A stretch of DNA of 64,000 bases from Roseivirga spongicola (lineage in GTDB: Bacteria > Bacteroidota > Bacteroidia > Cytophagales > Cyclobacteriaceae), in NCBI RefSeq assembly GCF_001592965.1, contig NZ_LRPC01000028.1, positions 1,116,001-1,180,000 on the forward strand, read 5' to 3'. Numbering within the stretch: the stretch's first letter is position 1; the number at the start of each line of letters is the position of its first letter. Below, in pieces: positions 25,314-33,791 of the stretch. The notes beneath the pieces were generated by a model. It was given only the letters and a program-made list of their open reading frames with translations. It was not told the origin of the DNA and made no database searches. The position numbers were made by a program, and so were the translations under genes.

Positions 25314-27320
25314 ATGAACTCAAAATCAATGAAAAATACGCTATCAATTCTCATCTGTTTTATCATCATTATGACTTCCTGTGAGAGCCAACCCACCTAC
25401 GAGACTTTAACTGATTACCCTGTTTATAAGGGTGCAGACCTAGGCTTTACTTACACTCCTAAAGAGACAGCCTTTAGGCTTTGGTCGCCCGCTGCTCAAG
25501 AAGTAAAACTCAATATTTACTCTGCAGGAAACGGTGACAACTTGGAAAGCACCTACAAAATGAAAAGGGACGATGCCGGAACCTGGACGTTCAAAGCTTC
25601 TGGCGACCTTCAAGATAAGTACTATACTTATCAGGTAATGCAAAATGGAGAGTGGCTTCAAGAAAAGCCCGATCTCTATGCCGTTGCTGTTGGCGTAAAT
25701 GGGCAAAGAAGCATGATTGTAGATTTGGACAAAACCGACCCTGAAGGTTGGGCAAATGCCCAAAGACCAGCCCTTGAAAACTATACCGACATCATTATTT
25801 ATGAACTGCACATCCGTGACATGACAATCCACCCATCTTCGGGTTCATCGCAGCCTGGAAAATACAAGGGCTTAGTAGAAGAAGGCACAAGAAGTCCGAA
25901 AGGATTAACCACCGGAATAGACCACATCAAAGAGTTGGGAATAACACATGTTCATCTATTACCTACTTTCGACCACAGATCGATTGATGAAACTAGATTG
26001 GACGAACCTCAATACAATTGGGGCTATGACCCACTAAACTACAATGTGCCTGAGGGTAGTTTTTCGAGCAATCCATACGATGGCAGAGTTCGAATTAAGG
26101 AATTCAAGGAGATGGTGCAGCAGTTCCACAAAAATGGAATCAGAGTAATTCTTGATGTGGTGTACAACCATACTGGCCAAACGGAAGACTCTAACTTCAA
26201 CCAGCTTGTACCAAGATATTATTACCGCCAGAATGAAGAAGGCGGATTCTCAGATGCATCAGCCTGCGGCAACGAAACCGCGTCAGAAAGAGAAATGATG
26301 CGCAAATACATTGTGGAGTCTGTTCAATATTGGGTGAATGAGTATCACTTGGATGGTTTCCGTTTCGACCTGATGGGAATACACGATATGCAAACCATGA
26401 ATGAGGTAAGTGCGGCAGTTAGAGCCATTGACCCGAGCATTTTTGTTTATGGTGAAGGCTGGACAGCTGGCTCTTCTCCCCTTCCTTCGGAACAACAAGC
26501 CCTTAAAGCCAACACCTACAAAATGCAGAATGTAGCGGCCTTCAGCGATGATCTTAGAGATGGCTTAAAAGGAAGCGTTTTTGAACATGAAGAAGGTGGT
26601 TTTGCCAGCAACCGACAAGGTCTAAAGGAAAGTATCAAATTCGGAGTAGTAGCTTCTACTCAACATCCACAAGTGAACTACGACTCCGTGAATTACTCAA
26701 ATGCGCCTTGGGCTGCAGAACCAAGCCAAACCATAAGCTATGTGTCTTGCCACGACAACCATACTTTATTCGATAAACTGACCATTTCGAACCCGGAGGC
26801 AAGTGAAGCTGAACTTATCAAAATGCATAAGCTAGCTGAAACCATTGTGCTTACTTCTCAAGGAGTATCGTTCGTACATGCCGGCATGGAAATGCTTAGA
26901 ACCAAAGATGGAGTAGAAAACTCCTATAACTCACCAGACTCCATCAATCAAATTGATTGGACAAGAAAGGAAAAGTATGAAGACGTTTTCAACTACTATA
27001 AAGGTTTGATCGCACTCAGAAAGAACCATCCCGCCTTTAGAATGACAAGTACCGAACAAATTCAAGAACACCTAGAATTCTTAGACTATGAAGGTGAAAA
27101 TTTCTTGGGCTATCAGATCAAAGAAAACGCTAACGGAGACTCTTGGAGTGATATTTTGGTTCTCCTAAATGGAGGCAACCTGAATAAGACCATCAGCTTA
27201 CCAGAAGGCTCATGGACGGTAGTGCTCGATGGAAAAAATGTCAATGAATTTGGCATTAGAAAAGCCGGAAGAAGCATTACTATTCCAGCTTTTACACCAT
27301 TCGTTCTAAAGAGAAATTAG
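25314..27320 (+). CDS. pulA: type I pullulanase, lipoprotein
   Basis: A 668-residue glycoside hydrolase family 13 debranching enzyme. MKNTLSILICFIIIMTSC (from the second Met) is a lipoprotein signal. An N-terminal CBM48-like domain (FTYTPKETAFRLWSPAAQEVKLNIY) precedes the barrel. Markers are the pullulanase-specific YNWGYDPLNYN, the region-I VVYNHT, the nucleophile Asp in DGFRFDLMGIHD, the acid Glu in VYGEGW and YVSCHDNH. It cleaves alpha-1,6 branches of pullulan, starch or glycogen. The lipid anchor puts it in the envelope. The preceding MFS gene likely imports the products. Its stop overlaps the convergent PhzF gene by 4 bp. Confidence 0.93.
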   Translation: MNSKSMKNTLSILICFIIIMTSCESQPTYETLTDYPVYKGADLGFTYTPKETAFRLWSPAAQEVKLNIYSAGNGDNLESTYKMKRDDAGTWTFKASGDLQDKYYTYQVMQNGEWLQEKPDLYAVAVGVNGQRSMIVDLDKTDPEGWANAQRPALENYTDIIIYELHIRDMTIHPSSGSSQPGKYKGLVEEGTRSPKGLTTGIDHIKELGITHVHLLPTFDHRSIDETRLDEPQYNWGYDPLNYNVPEGSFSSNPYDGRVRIKEFKEMVQQFHKNGIRVILDVVYNHTGQTEDSNFNQLVPRYYYRQNEEGGFSDASACGNETASEREMMRKYIVESVQYWVNEYHLDGFRFDLMGIHDMQTMNEVSAAVRAIDPSIFVYGEGWTAGSSPLPSEQQALKANTYKMQNVAAFSDDLRDGLKGSVFEHEEGGFASNRQGLKESIKFGVVASTQHPQVNYDSVNYSNAPWAAEPSQTISYVSCHDNHTLFDKLTISNPEASEAELIKMHKLAETIVLTSQGVSFVHAGMEMLRTKDGVENSYNSPDSINQIDWTRKEKYEDVFNYYKGLIALRKNHPAFRMTSTEQIQEHLEFLDYEGENFLGYQIKENANGDSWSDILVLLNGGNLNKTISLPEGSWTVVLDGKNVNEFGIRKAGRSITIPAFTPFVLKRN

Positions 27321-28111
27321 AGATTAATCTCCGTTTCAAAAACCTTAACCGCATGCCCTTTAATGAGTGTGCGGTTTTCTTTTACCGTTACAAAGAGTTC
27401 TCCTCCCCTTGCCGAGGCTTGGTAGCATCTAAACTCAGTTTGATTTTTCTTACCCGACCAATATGGTGAAAGAATAGTATGAATGAATCCAGTCACTGGG
27501 TCTTCCTTAATACCGAGATTCGGAGCAAAGTATCGCGAAACGAAATTATACTCTTCTGAATCATCCCAACCAGATACCATTACGCCATTGACAGCAAGTT
27601 CTGCAATGATGTCAGAAGATGGGTTTGCATTTCTCACAGACTCAGACGAATCTAAAATGACAATTAGCTCATTAGGCACTTCTAACACTTCAACTACCGA
27701 AGCTCCGAACAACTCCTTAGCTTTAATTAGGCTTGAACCTTTATAAGGAGAAGGATCCGTTCTCGGAAAGTCCATAAGAAGAGTACCATCATTCTGCTTT
27801 CTTACAATTAAATCACCACTTAAGGTTTCGAAAGTTATTGGCTGGTGAGCATCATGAATTCCTTCTTCAAAAAGCACAAAAGCTGAAGCCAAAGTAGCAT
27901 GACCACACAATGGAACTTCCCTAGCCGGGGTAAACCATCTTAAGCCATACTTATCACCTTTTTTCTCTATGAAAGCTGTCTCAGCCAAGTTCATCTCCGT
28001 TGCCAAAGCTTGCATGGTGTCTTCGCTCAAAGCTTTTTCTACCAAACAAACACCGGCAGGGTTGCCTTTGAAAATCTCTTGAGTAAACGAATCAATTTGA
28101 AACAGTCTCAT
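27317..28111 (-). CDS. PhzF-family isomerase/epimerase
   Basis: A 264-residue protein of the PhzF fold. FKGNPAGVCLVEK, then MNLAETAFIEKKGDKYGLRWFTPAREVPLCGHATLASAFVLF holds the catalytic Glu (in ETAF) and the CGHATLA motif. The second half repeats the fold (EDPVTGFIHTILSPYW). Most members are not phenazine enzymes; the reaction here is unknown, probably an isomerisation of a small metabolite. The start overlaps the preceding EamA exporter gene by 20 bp, so the two are co-translated. Confidence 0.9.
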   Translation of the reverse strand: MRLFQIDSFTQEIFKGNPAGVCLVEKALSEDTMQALATEMNLAETAFIEKKGDKYGLRWFTPAREVPLCGHATLASAFVLFEEGIHDAHQPITFETLSGDLIVRKQNDGTLLMDFPRTDPSPYKGSSLIKAKELFGASVVEVLEVPNELIVILDSSESVRNANPSSDIIAELAVNGVMVSGWDDSEEYNFVSRYFAPNLGIKEDPVTGFIHTILSPYWSGKKNQTEFRCYQASARGGELFVTVKENRTLIKGHAVKVFETEINL

Positions 28112-28955
28112 TTGTCCTTTTATTTTTAAATATCACATTTAGCACTACTCCCGTCATAACAGCAGCCATTCCAAGGTAGGTTAACACATTAAAAGTCTCA
28201 TCGAAAAGGAAGAAACCGAACCCTAAAGCATAAAGAATCCCTATAAAGTTGATGTTAGAAACTTTAGAAAGTTCTTCCGACTGATAGGCAATAGTCATGA
28301 AATACTGGGCAATTTGAGTAAGCACACCGACCCCAATTAAAATCACCCATTCAATACCTTCGGGCTGAACCCAATTTAAAGCAGAGTAAATCCCCACAAT
28401 AGGTAAGGTCACCAATGGGAAATAGAAAATAATAACCAACGGGTGTTCAGAGGTTTTTAGTTTTCGAATCATGTTATAGGCAACCCCAGAGAAAAATGCA
28501 GCCCCCACCCCAAGCAATGCCATAAAAGGCGAAATTCTTGGGTCGAACCCTTTGATCATCACAATACCAACAAATGACATGGCAAAGAATAACCACTGAA
28601 TAGGTCGAACTTTCTCTCCTACAATCCAAATACCGATAAGGGTGGTGAAAATCGGGCCTAAGAACATTAGCGTCACCGCACTGGCTAAAGGAATCTCTTG
28701 AAGTGTTGTAAAAAACATCATGAGTGCCAATGCTCCAGCAAGGCCACGAATAAGCAATATCTTTTTATTCTTCCCTAAGAGCGGAATTCCTTTCATCTTT
28801 AATGTGACACCCGACATAAAAAATGAAACAATAGACCTGAAAAGAATGATTTCTATAGCAGGTATATTTGGTAAGAATTTTACCAGCACATTCATTACAG
28901 CAAAAATGAATGTGGCAAGCATCATGTAAAGCACTCCTTTGGAAAGCATGCGCAA
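28092..28955 (-). CDS. EamA/DMT-family transporter
   Basis: A 287-residue membrane protein with ten helices made of two EamA repeats (GVLYMMLATFIFAVMNVLVK; LGVGAAFFSGVAYNMIRKLK). Conserved pieces include ALMMFFTTLQEIPLASAVTLMFLGPIFTTLIGIWIVGEKV. Such proteins export amino acids or metabolites across the inner membrane. It overlaps phzF, suggesting removal of the substrate or product of that enzyme. It is divergent from the peroxiredoxin gene with only 33 bp between them. Confidence 0.9.
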   Translation of the reverse strand: MRMLSKGVLYMMLATFIFAVMNVLVKFLPNIPAIEIILFRSIVSFFMSGVTLKMKGIPLLGKNKKILLIRGLAGALALMMFFTTLQEIPLASAVTLMFLGPIFTTLIGIWIVGEKVRPIQWLFFAMSFVGIVMIKGFDPRISPFMALLGVGAAFFSGVAYNMIRKLKTSEHPLVIIFYFPLVTLPIVGIYSALNWVQPEGIEWVILIGVGVLTQIAQYFMTIAYQSEELSKVSNINFIGILYALGFGFFLFDETFNVLTYLGMAAVMTGVVLNVIFKNKRTNETVSN

Positions 28956-28988
28956 AGATGCACTTATTCATAAAATGAAGCTCAGCAA

Positions 28989-29432
28989 ATGGCATTAAAA
29001 GTAGGACAAAAAGCACCCCTTTTCGAATTAAAAAATTCGGAAGGAAAATCAGTAAAACTAGAAGAAAACCTCCCTTGTATCGTTTACTTCTACCCTAAAG
29101 ATTTCACTCCAGGTTGCACGGCAGAAGCTTGCAGTTTTAGAGACAACCATCAAGTTTTTAAAGATTTCGACATCACAGTTTTTGGAATAAGTAGAGACTC
29201 TGTAGCCTCTCACAAGAAATTCAAGGAAGAACATCAGTTAAGTTTCGATTTGCTTTCCGATACATCTGGGAAAGTTTGCAAGCAGTACGATGCGCTGATG
29301 CCAATTGTTAAAGTTCCCAAGAGGATCACCTATCTTATTGATGCCGAACAAAGAGTTAGGGCTGTTTATTCGGACATGTTTGGGGCAACCAAACACATTA
29401 AATCAATGATAAATCAATTAAAAACTGAATAA
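28989..29432 (+). CDS. bcp: thioredoxin-dependent peroxiredoxin (BCP type)
   Basis: A 147-residue peroxiredoxin. PKDFTPGCTAEACSFRDN contains the peroxidatic Cys in TPGCT and a nearby second Cys in the same helix, the arrangement of BCP/PrxQ proteins. The conserved Arg lies in PKRITYLID. It reduces hydrogen peroxide and organic peroxides in the cytoplasm using thioredoxin. The length is normal for the family. Divergent from the EamA exporter. Confidence 0.92.
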   Translation: MALKVGQKAPLFELKNSEGKSVKLEENLPCIVYFYPKDFTPGCTAEACSFRDNHQVFKDFDITVFGISRDSVASHKKFKEEHQLSFDLLSDTSGKVCKQYDALMPIVKVPKRITYLIDAEQRVRAVYSDMFGATKHIKSMINQLKTE

Positions 29433-29457
29433 AAGTCGTTTTTCTACGTTCGAATGA

Positions 29458-29465
29458 TAAATTTG
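29458..29465 (+). promoter_or_regulatory. -7 promoter element
   Basis: TAAATTTG fits TAnnTTTG exactly, 25 bp before the start of the beta-barrel gene at 29491. The -33 region (about 29435-29442) is only T-rich. Confidence 0.5.
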
Positions 29466-29490
29466 TGAGCTAACCTCTATAAGGATTTAG

Positions 29491-30363
29491 ATGAGAATTA
29501 TCCTTTCCCTCTGCTTAATAGTTTGCACAACCATTCAGGTAAGTGCACAGCAATATGTAACTACAGGAGATTTCGATAGGATTTCGAAAGCATCTTTTGG
29601 TATAGGCTTAAACACCTACTTTGGTGAATTAAGGAGAGCACCAGACCCCAAATTACAAACTGGGTTAAGTGCTACAATTGGCTATGAGCACCTTTTTACC
29701 GACCAGATTGCCATTAGAACAGGTTTGTCTATTTATAAAATCCAAGCAGACGATTCTCTTTCTCCCTTACCAGATAATAAAGTTAGGAACCTAAACTTCA
29801 AGGCCACCAACTTTGAGTTGGTAGTTCAGGCTATGTATTACGCTTTCAGACACCCTGCTTCGGGCTACAAAGACAGGGCTTTTGCTAATCCTTACATACA
29901 CCTAGGTATTGGAGTAACAAGTAACAACCCTAAGGCTGAACTTGCTGGCACTACTTACGATTTGCGACCTCTGTCATTGGAAGGTGTTCAATACGGTGGT
30001 TTAGCCCTAGCCATTCCGATGGGCTTTGGGTTCAATTTTTTCCTTTCAAGAAATTTTGATCTCCAAATGGAGGTGCAATACACCATGGCAATGACAGGTT
30101 ATTTGGACGATGTAAACTCGGTTTACAGAGACCCTGCCTCTTTTTCTGAAACCGATGGTGTAGATGCTACTACCTTAGGTTTATTATCCGACCCAAGAGC
30201 AGCGCTCTCTCCACCCGTTGAACCTGTTCCTGCAGGCACTATTCGTGGTGATGGTACTAACGATTCTTATCTTCGTTTTGGGTTTAGGCTGGCCTACTAT
30301 CTGCCAAAGTCACTTTACGGTAAGTCTTCAATCCGCTGCAAAGTGGTTAAGCGTACAAGATAG
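29491..30363 (+). CDS. outer-membrane beta-barrel protein (DUF6089-like)
   Basis: A 290-residue protein with a signal peptide ending QVSAQ. The mature part has alternating strands and a start ISKASFGIGLNTYFGELRRAP, which resembles the SxGxGxxxYxGDL opening of DUF6089-type and PorT-like barrels. RNLNFKATNFELVVQAMYYAF and NPYIHLGIGVTSNNPKA follow. It is clearly related to the protein at 32560-33513 (shared segments VRNLNF, NPYI.LGIG and YLDDV). Outer membrane; function unknown. Its 3' end overlaps the convergent LolD-like gene by 17 bp. Confidence 0.78.
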   Translation: MRIILSLCLIVCTTIQVSAQQYVTTGDFDRISKASFGIGLNTYFGELRRAPDPKLQTGLSATIGYEHLFTDQIAIRTGLSIYKIQADDSLSPLPDNKVRNLNFKATNFELVVQAMYYAFRHPASGYKDRAFANPYIHLGIGVTSNNPKAELAGTTYDLRPLSLEGVQYGGLALAIPMGFGFNFFLSRNFDLQMEVQYTMAMTGYLDDVNSVYRDPASFSETDGVDATTLGLLSDPRAALSPPVEPVPAGTIRGDGTNDSYLRFGFRLAYYLPKSLYGKSSIRCKVVKRTR

Positions 30364-31015
30364 AGCCATCTTTAATTTCCACTTTCCTATCTGAGAGTTC
30401 AGCGAGCTCCTCATTATGGGTTACAATAACAAATGTTTTTTTAAACTGATCTCTTAAATCGAAGAAGAGCTTATGCAGTTGCTCCGCGTTTTTGGAATCT
30501 AGGTTACCACTAGGCTCATCTGCAAAGACAATATTAGGGTCGTTAATCAAAGCTCGAGCTACAGCCACTCGTTGTTGCTCTCCACCTGATAATTCTGATG
30601 GTCTATGATTAGCTCGGGCACCAATACCAAGAATTTCCAGAAGTTCCTTGCCCCTACTTTTTACTTCAGCATCTGGTTTACCAGAAATGAATCCAGGCAA
30701 ACACACGTTTTCTATAGCACTGAATTCTGGTAACAGGTTATGAAATTGAAAGACAAAGCCCAATTGACTATTTCTGAATTTTGCTAGCTTATTGGCAGAT
30801 AGAGCCACCACATCATATCCGTTGATAGTAAGGCTGCCAGCATCTGGTTTGTCTAAAGTCCCTAAAATATGAAGCAAGGTACTCTTTCCTGCTCCCGAAG
30901 CCCCCACAATAGAAACAACCTCATTATTCATCAAATCTAGTTCTACATTCTTCAGCACCTGCAAGTCATTATATGACTTGGATATATTGTTCGCCTTTAG
31001 GATAATTTCAGACAT
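30347..31015 (-). CDS. lolD: LolD-like ABC transporter ATP-binding protein
   Basis: An ATPase of 222 residues from the ATG at 31015 (in-frame ATGs at 31027 and 31039 are possible but add non-homologous residues). Walker [11 protein letters not shown]-loop [14 protein letters not shown], signature [15 protein letters not shown], Walker [13 protein letters not shown], and the H-loop VTHN. The [10 protein letters not shown] stretch and EPSGNLD are typical of the MacB/LolD group, which moves lipoproteins or acts with FtsX-like permeases. No LolC/E-type permease gene is nearby, so the partner must be elsewhere. Confidence 0.85.
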   Translation of the reverse strand: MSEIILKANNISKSYNDLQVLKNVELDLMNNEVVSIVGASGAGKSTLLHILGTLDKPDAGSLTINGYDVVALSANKLAKFRNSQLGFVFQFHNLLPEFSAIENVCLPGFISGKPDAEVKSRGKELLEILGIGARANHRPSELSGGEQQRVAVARALINDPNIVFADEPSGNLDSKNAEQLHKLFFDLRDQFKKTFVIVTHNEELAELSDRKVEIKDGSILYA

Positions 31016-31080
31016 ATTTTCAAACATAACGAATAGCAATGAAAGCAGTATATGGATGAACTCTAATAAACTGAATTCAC

Positions 31081-31111
31081 TTGTTATTATAACCCCAAAG
31101 ATTTAGCTTCG
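31081..31111 (+). promoter_or_regulatory. promoter of sucC
   Basis: TTG at 31081-31083 and TAGCTTCG at 31104-31111 (one change from TAnnTTTG) are separated by 20 bp, close to the usual spacing. The ATG is 19 bp further on. Confidence 0.5.
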
Positions 31112-31129
31112 CACCAAATTAAAAGCGTC

Positions 31130-32341
31130 ATGAATATTCACGAATACCAAGCAAAAGAATTACTAAAAGGATACGGTGTAAAAATTCAAGAAGGCCTAGT
31201 TGCTGAAACCCCTGAAGAAGCGACTGAAGCTGCTAAAAAGCTAAATGCAGAAACCGGAACTAGCTGGTACGTAGTTAAAGCCCAAATTCATGCCGGAGGT
31301 AGAGGTAAAGGTAAAGTTCAAGAAACTGACTCTAATGGTGTAGTTCTTGCCAAAAGCCTAGAAGAGATTGCTCCTAAAGCAGAAGCTATTTTGGGAGGAA
31401 CTCTTGTTACTCACCAAACCGGAGCAGAGGGCAAAAAAGTAAACAAAGTATTAATCGCTCAAGATGTTTACTACCCAGGCGATTCTGAGCCTAAAGAATA
31501 CTACCTATCAATTCTTTTAGACAGAGCTAAAGGTTGCAATGTAATTATGGCTTCTACCGAAGGTGGTATGGACATTGAAACTGTTGCCGAAGAGACTCCT
31601 GAAAAAATTATTAAAGAATGGATTGACCCTAAGGTTGGCCTCCAAGGATTCCAAGCAAGAAAAGTAGCGTTTAAGCTAGGTTTGGAAGGTCAGGCTTTCA
31701 AAGAAATGGTTAAGTTCATCTACTCTCTTTACAAAGCATACGAAAATTCTGACGCTTCTCAATTCGAGATTAACCCTGTATTAAAGACTTCAGACAATCA
31801 GATTTTGGCAGTTGATGCTAAAGTAAATCTAGACGATAATGGTCTTTTCAGACATAAAGATTTAGCTGAGTTAAGAGATATTACTGAAGAAGCTCCTGAA
31901 GAAGTAGAAGCTGGAAAATTCGGCCTGAGCTACGTGAAATTAGATGGCAACGTAGGTTGTATGGTTAATGGTGCTGGTTTAGCTATGGCTACCATGGACA
32001 TCATTAAACTTTCTGGTGGTGAGCCTGCTAACTTCCTAGATGTTGGGGGAACAGCAAATGCAGAAACCGTTGAAGCTGGTTTCAGAATTATTATGCAAGA
32101 CCCTAATGTAAAAGCCATTTTGATTAACATCTTCGGTGGTATTGTAAGATGTGATAGAGTAGCCAACGGTGTTGTAGAAGCTTACAAGAAAATCGGAAAT
32201 ATCAACATTCCAATTATTGTAAGGCTACAAGGAACCAATGCTGAAGAAGCTGCTAAAATCATCAATGAGAGTGGTTTAGCTGTTGAGTCTGCAATTGTAT
32301 TAAAAGACGCTGCTGCAAAAGTTCAGCAAGCACTAGCTTAA
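31130..32341 (+). CDS. sucC: succinate-CoA ligase, beta subunit
   Basis: A 403-residue protein with the standard start [17 protein letters not shown], the ATP-grasp region ([16 protein letters not shown]) and the C-terminal CoA-ligase-like domain ([25 protein letters not shown] and [19 protein letters not shown]). It forms the nucleotide-binding subunit of the TCA-cycle enzyme that converts succinyl-CoA to succinate with ATP or GTP formation. The alpha subunit gene sucD is not adjacent, as is common in Bacteroidota. A tRNA-Arg gene follows 18 bp after the stop. Confidence 0.97.
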   Translation: MNIHEYQAKELLKGYGVKIQEGLVAETPEEATEAAKKLNAETGTSWYVVKAQIHAGGRGKGKVQETDSNGVVLAKSLEEIAPKAEAILGGTLVTHQTGAEGKKVNKVLIAQDVYYPGDSEPKEYYLSILLDRAKGCNVIMASTEGGMDIETVAEETPEKIIKEWIDPKVGLQGFQARKVAFKLGLEGQAFKEMVKFIYSLYKAYENSDASQFEINPVLKTSDNQILAVDAKVNLDDNGLFRHKDLAELRDITEEAPEEVEAGKFGLSYVKLDGNVGCMVNGAGLAMATMDIIKLSGGEPANFLDVGGTANAETVEAGFRIIMQDPNVKAILINIFGGIVRCDRVANGVVEAYKKIGNINIPIIVRLQGTNAEEAAKIINESGLAVESAIVLKDAAAKVQQALA

Positions 32342-32359
32342 TAGAAATTTTAGAATTCA

Positions 32360-32433
32360 GCACCCATAGCTCAACTGGATAGAGCGCTGGATTTCGGCTC
32401 CAGAGGTTGAGGGTTCGACTCCTTCTGGGTGTA
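32360..32433 (+). tRNA. tRNA-Arg (anticodon TCG)
   Basis: A 74-nt cloverleaf. The acceptor arm GCACCCA pairs with TGGGTGT (one G-T pair at the end), followed by discriminator A. The anticodon stem is CTGGA/TCCAG with loop TTTCGGC, giving anticodon TCG for CGA and CGG codons. The T-arm contains GGTTCGACTCC. The CCA end is not encoded. It sits between sucC and a terminator and is probably transcribed with sucC. Confidence 0.93.
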
Positions 32434-32436
32434 CAA

Positions 32437-32467
32437 AAATCTCTAACCAATAGGTTGGAGATTTTTT
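32437..32467 (+). terminator. rho-independent terminator after sucC/tRNA-Arg
   Basis: An 11-bp stem, AATCTCTAACC against GGTTGGAGATT (one G-T pair), with a 4-nt loop, followed by a run of T residues. Confidence 0.88.
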
Positions 32468-32485
32468 GTTTAGATTAATAAATCG

Positions 32486-32493
32486 TAAATTTG
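32486..32493 (+). promoter_or_regulatory. -7 promoter element
   Basis: TAAATTTG fits TAnnTTTG exactly, and TTTTTTG lies about 17 bp upstream (in the T run of the preceding terminator) as a -33 candidate. It serves the barrel gene at 32560 with a leader of about 60 bases. Confidence 0.5.
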
Positions 32494-32559
32494 TAATTCC
32501 TCAGCTAAGATAGTTTGTAACCGAAACAGAAGTTAATTAGCTTTACAGCAAGCATTAGC

Positions 32560-33513
32560 ATGAAAAAATTCACTTTCATCTTACTTCTTATCTTAGCGTT
32601 CACAGAAATTGCTGACGCACAATCCTTCTATTCTCGAAGAAGAGATAGAACTTGGATGCTCTCTTACGGAGTCGGTTTTTCAACTTATCATGGCGATTTG
32701 CACGATGTATTTTACGATGGTATGCAAAGTGCCTTAGGTCCAAGCTTAGGCGTAGGTTTAAGAAAGAAGTTCGGTTCGCAACTATCTTTAAGAGTAGATC
32801 TCAATTGGTACCAGATTGGAGGAAGCGATGCGGAAAACAAACAAGGGTTCATCTCTGGCAGGTTGAGCAATAGAGATGACACTGGTGACGAAGATGATAG
32901 ATACATTCGTAATCTTAATTTCCGTTCTCGAAACCTTGAGTTATCGGCCTTAGCCATCTTTAATTTAATTCCAGTAGATGGCAGCTATACAAGAAGACCT
33001 GTGGTAAATCCTTACATAATGCTAGGGATTGGAAGAAGCACAAACAGACCCAAGACTTACCTACCTGGAGAAGAAGGTAACTACACAGTGAATCTATGGG
33101 AATATCAAACAGAAGAAGGAGCTCCTGTAGGGTCTTATCCAAAATCTATTACTGTTATACCTTTCGGTATAGGTATTAGGCTAAAGGCAAATCAGTACAT
33201 TGACATTCTCCTCGAAGGAGGAAGACGTTTCACTTTCACTGATTACTTGGATGATGTAGCTACTTATTATCCTTCTAAAGATGAAATTATAGAGTGGAAT
33301 GGTGGCGTTGGTTCCCCTTCTGCGGATGTTGCCGTTCAGATTTATGACAGATCTGTTGAGGGCGGATATACAGCTAGACAAAAAGGAGCCATTAGAGGTA
33401 GAGAAAACAATGATGCCTATTACATTTTCTCTATTAAACTGGAGATGTACCTTCCTGATAACTTCCTAGGCGAACTATTCTCTCCATCAAGAAGAAAGCC
33501 TAAATTCAGATAG
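32560..33513 (+). CDS. outer-membrane beta-barrel protein, paralogue of 29491-30363
   Basis: A 317-residue protein with a signal peptide ending TEIADAQ. After an Arg-rich stretch (FYSRRRDR) the mature protein opens with MLSYGVGFSTYHGDLHDVF, the DUF6089/PorT-like opening, and continues through alternating strands to a C-terminal strand. It shares VRNLNF/IRNLNF, NPYIMLGIG, IPFGIGIRLK and DYLDDVATYY with the protein 2.2 kb upstream, so the two are paralogues separated by lolD and sucC. Outer membrane; function unknown. Confidence 0.8.
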   Translation: MKKFTFILLLILAFTEIADAQSFYSRRRDRTWMLSYGVGFSTYHGDLHDVFYDGMQSALGPSLGVGLRKKFGSQLSLRVDLNWYQIGGSDAENKQGFISGRLSNRDDTGDEDDRYIRNLNFRSRNLELSALAIFNLIPVDGSYTRRPVVNPYIMLGIGRSTNRPKTYLPGEEGNYTVNLWEYQTEEGAPVGSYPKSITVIPFGIGIRLKANQYIDILLEGGRRFTFTDYLDDVATYYPSKDEIIEWNGGVGSPSADVAVQIYDRSVEGGYTARQKGAIRGRENNDAYYIFSIKLEMYLPDNFLGELFSPSRRKPKFR

Positions 33514-33617
33514 TCCTGAGAATCTAGACCTGATTTTATCAGTTTACCGTATTCATAGTTTGGGAATCTCTGTGGTGAGACTCTCCAATGATTAATCAGC
33601 GTATTGTTATGAATGAC

Positions 33618-33645
33618 AGCCAGCTTTTGAGAGACTGGCTTTTTT
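33618..33645 (+). terminator. rho-independent terminator
   Basis: AGCCAG (33618-33623) pairs with CTGGCT (33635-33640) and is followed by a run of T residues. It closes the plus-strand barrel gene before the convergent polysaccharide locus. The rest of the 277-bp gap shows no further gene. Confidence 0.75.
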
Positions 33646-33791
33646 GATTGCAAGTAAAGCGGCCGCTTGAAACACTTTAGGAAGCTACTTTACTCGCTCT
33701 TTGGAATAAAGGAAAGAACCTATTTATGACTGGATTTTAGCTTCAAGGTACTACAAGGACAAGGACAGCAAAAGAATAGAACTATAGTGCA

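Noticed and set aside
27317-28111. A phenazine biosynthesis gene cluster
   Set aside because: PhzF-fold proteins are widespread and no other phenazine genes are nearby.
30364-31129. A complete Lol transporter operon
   Set aside because: Only the ATPase is present; no LolC/E-like membrane gene is adjacent.
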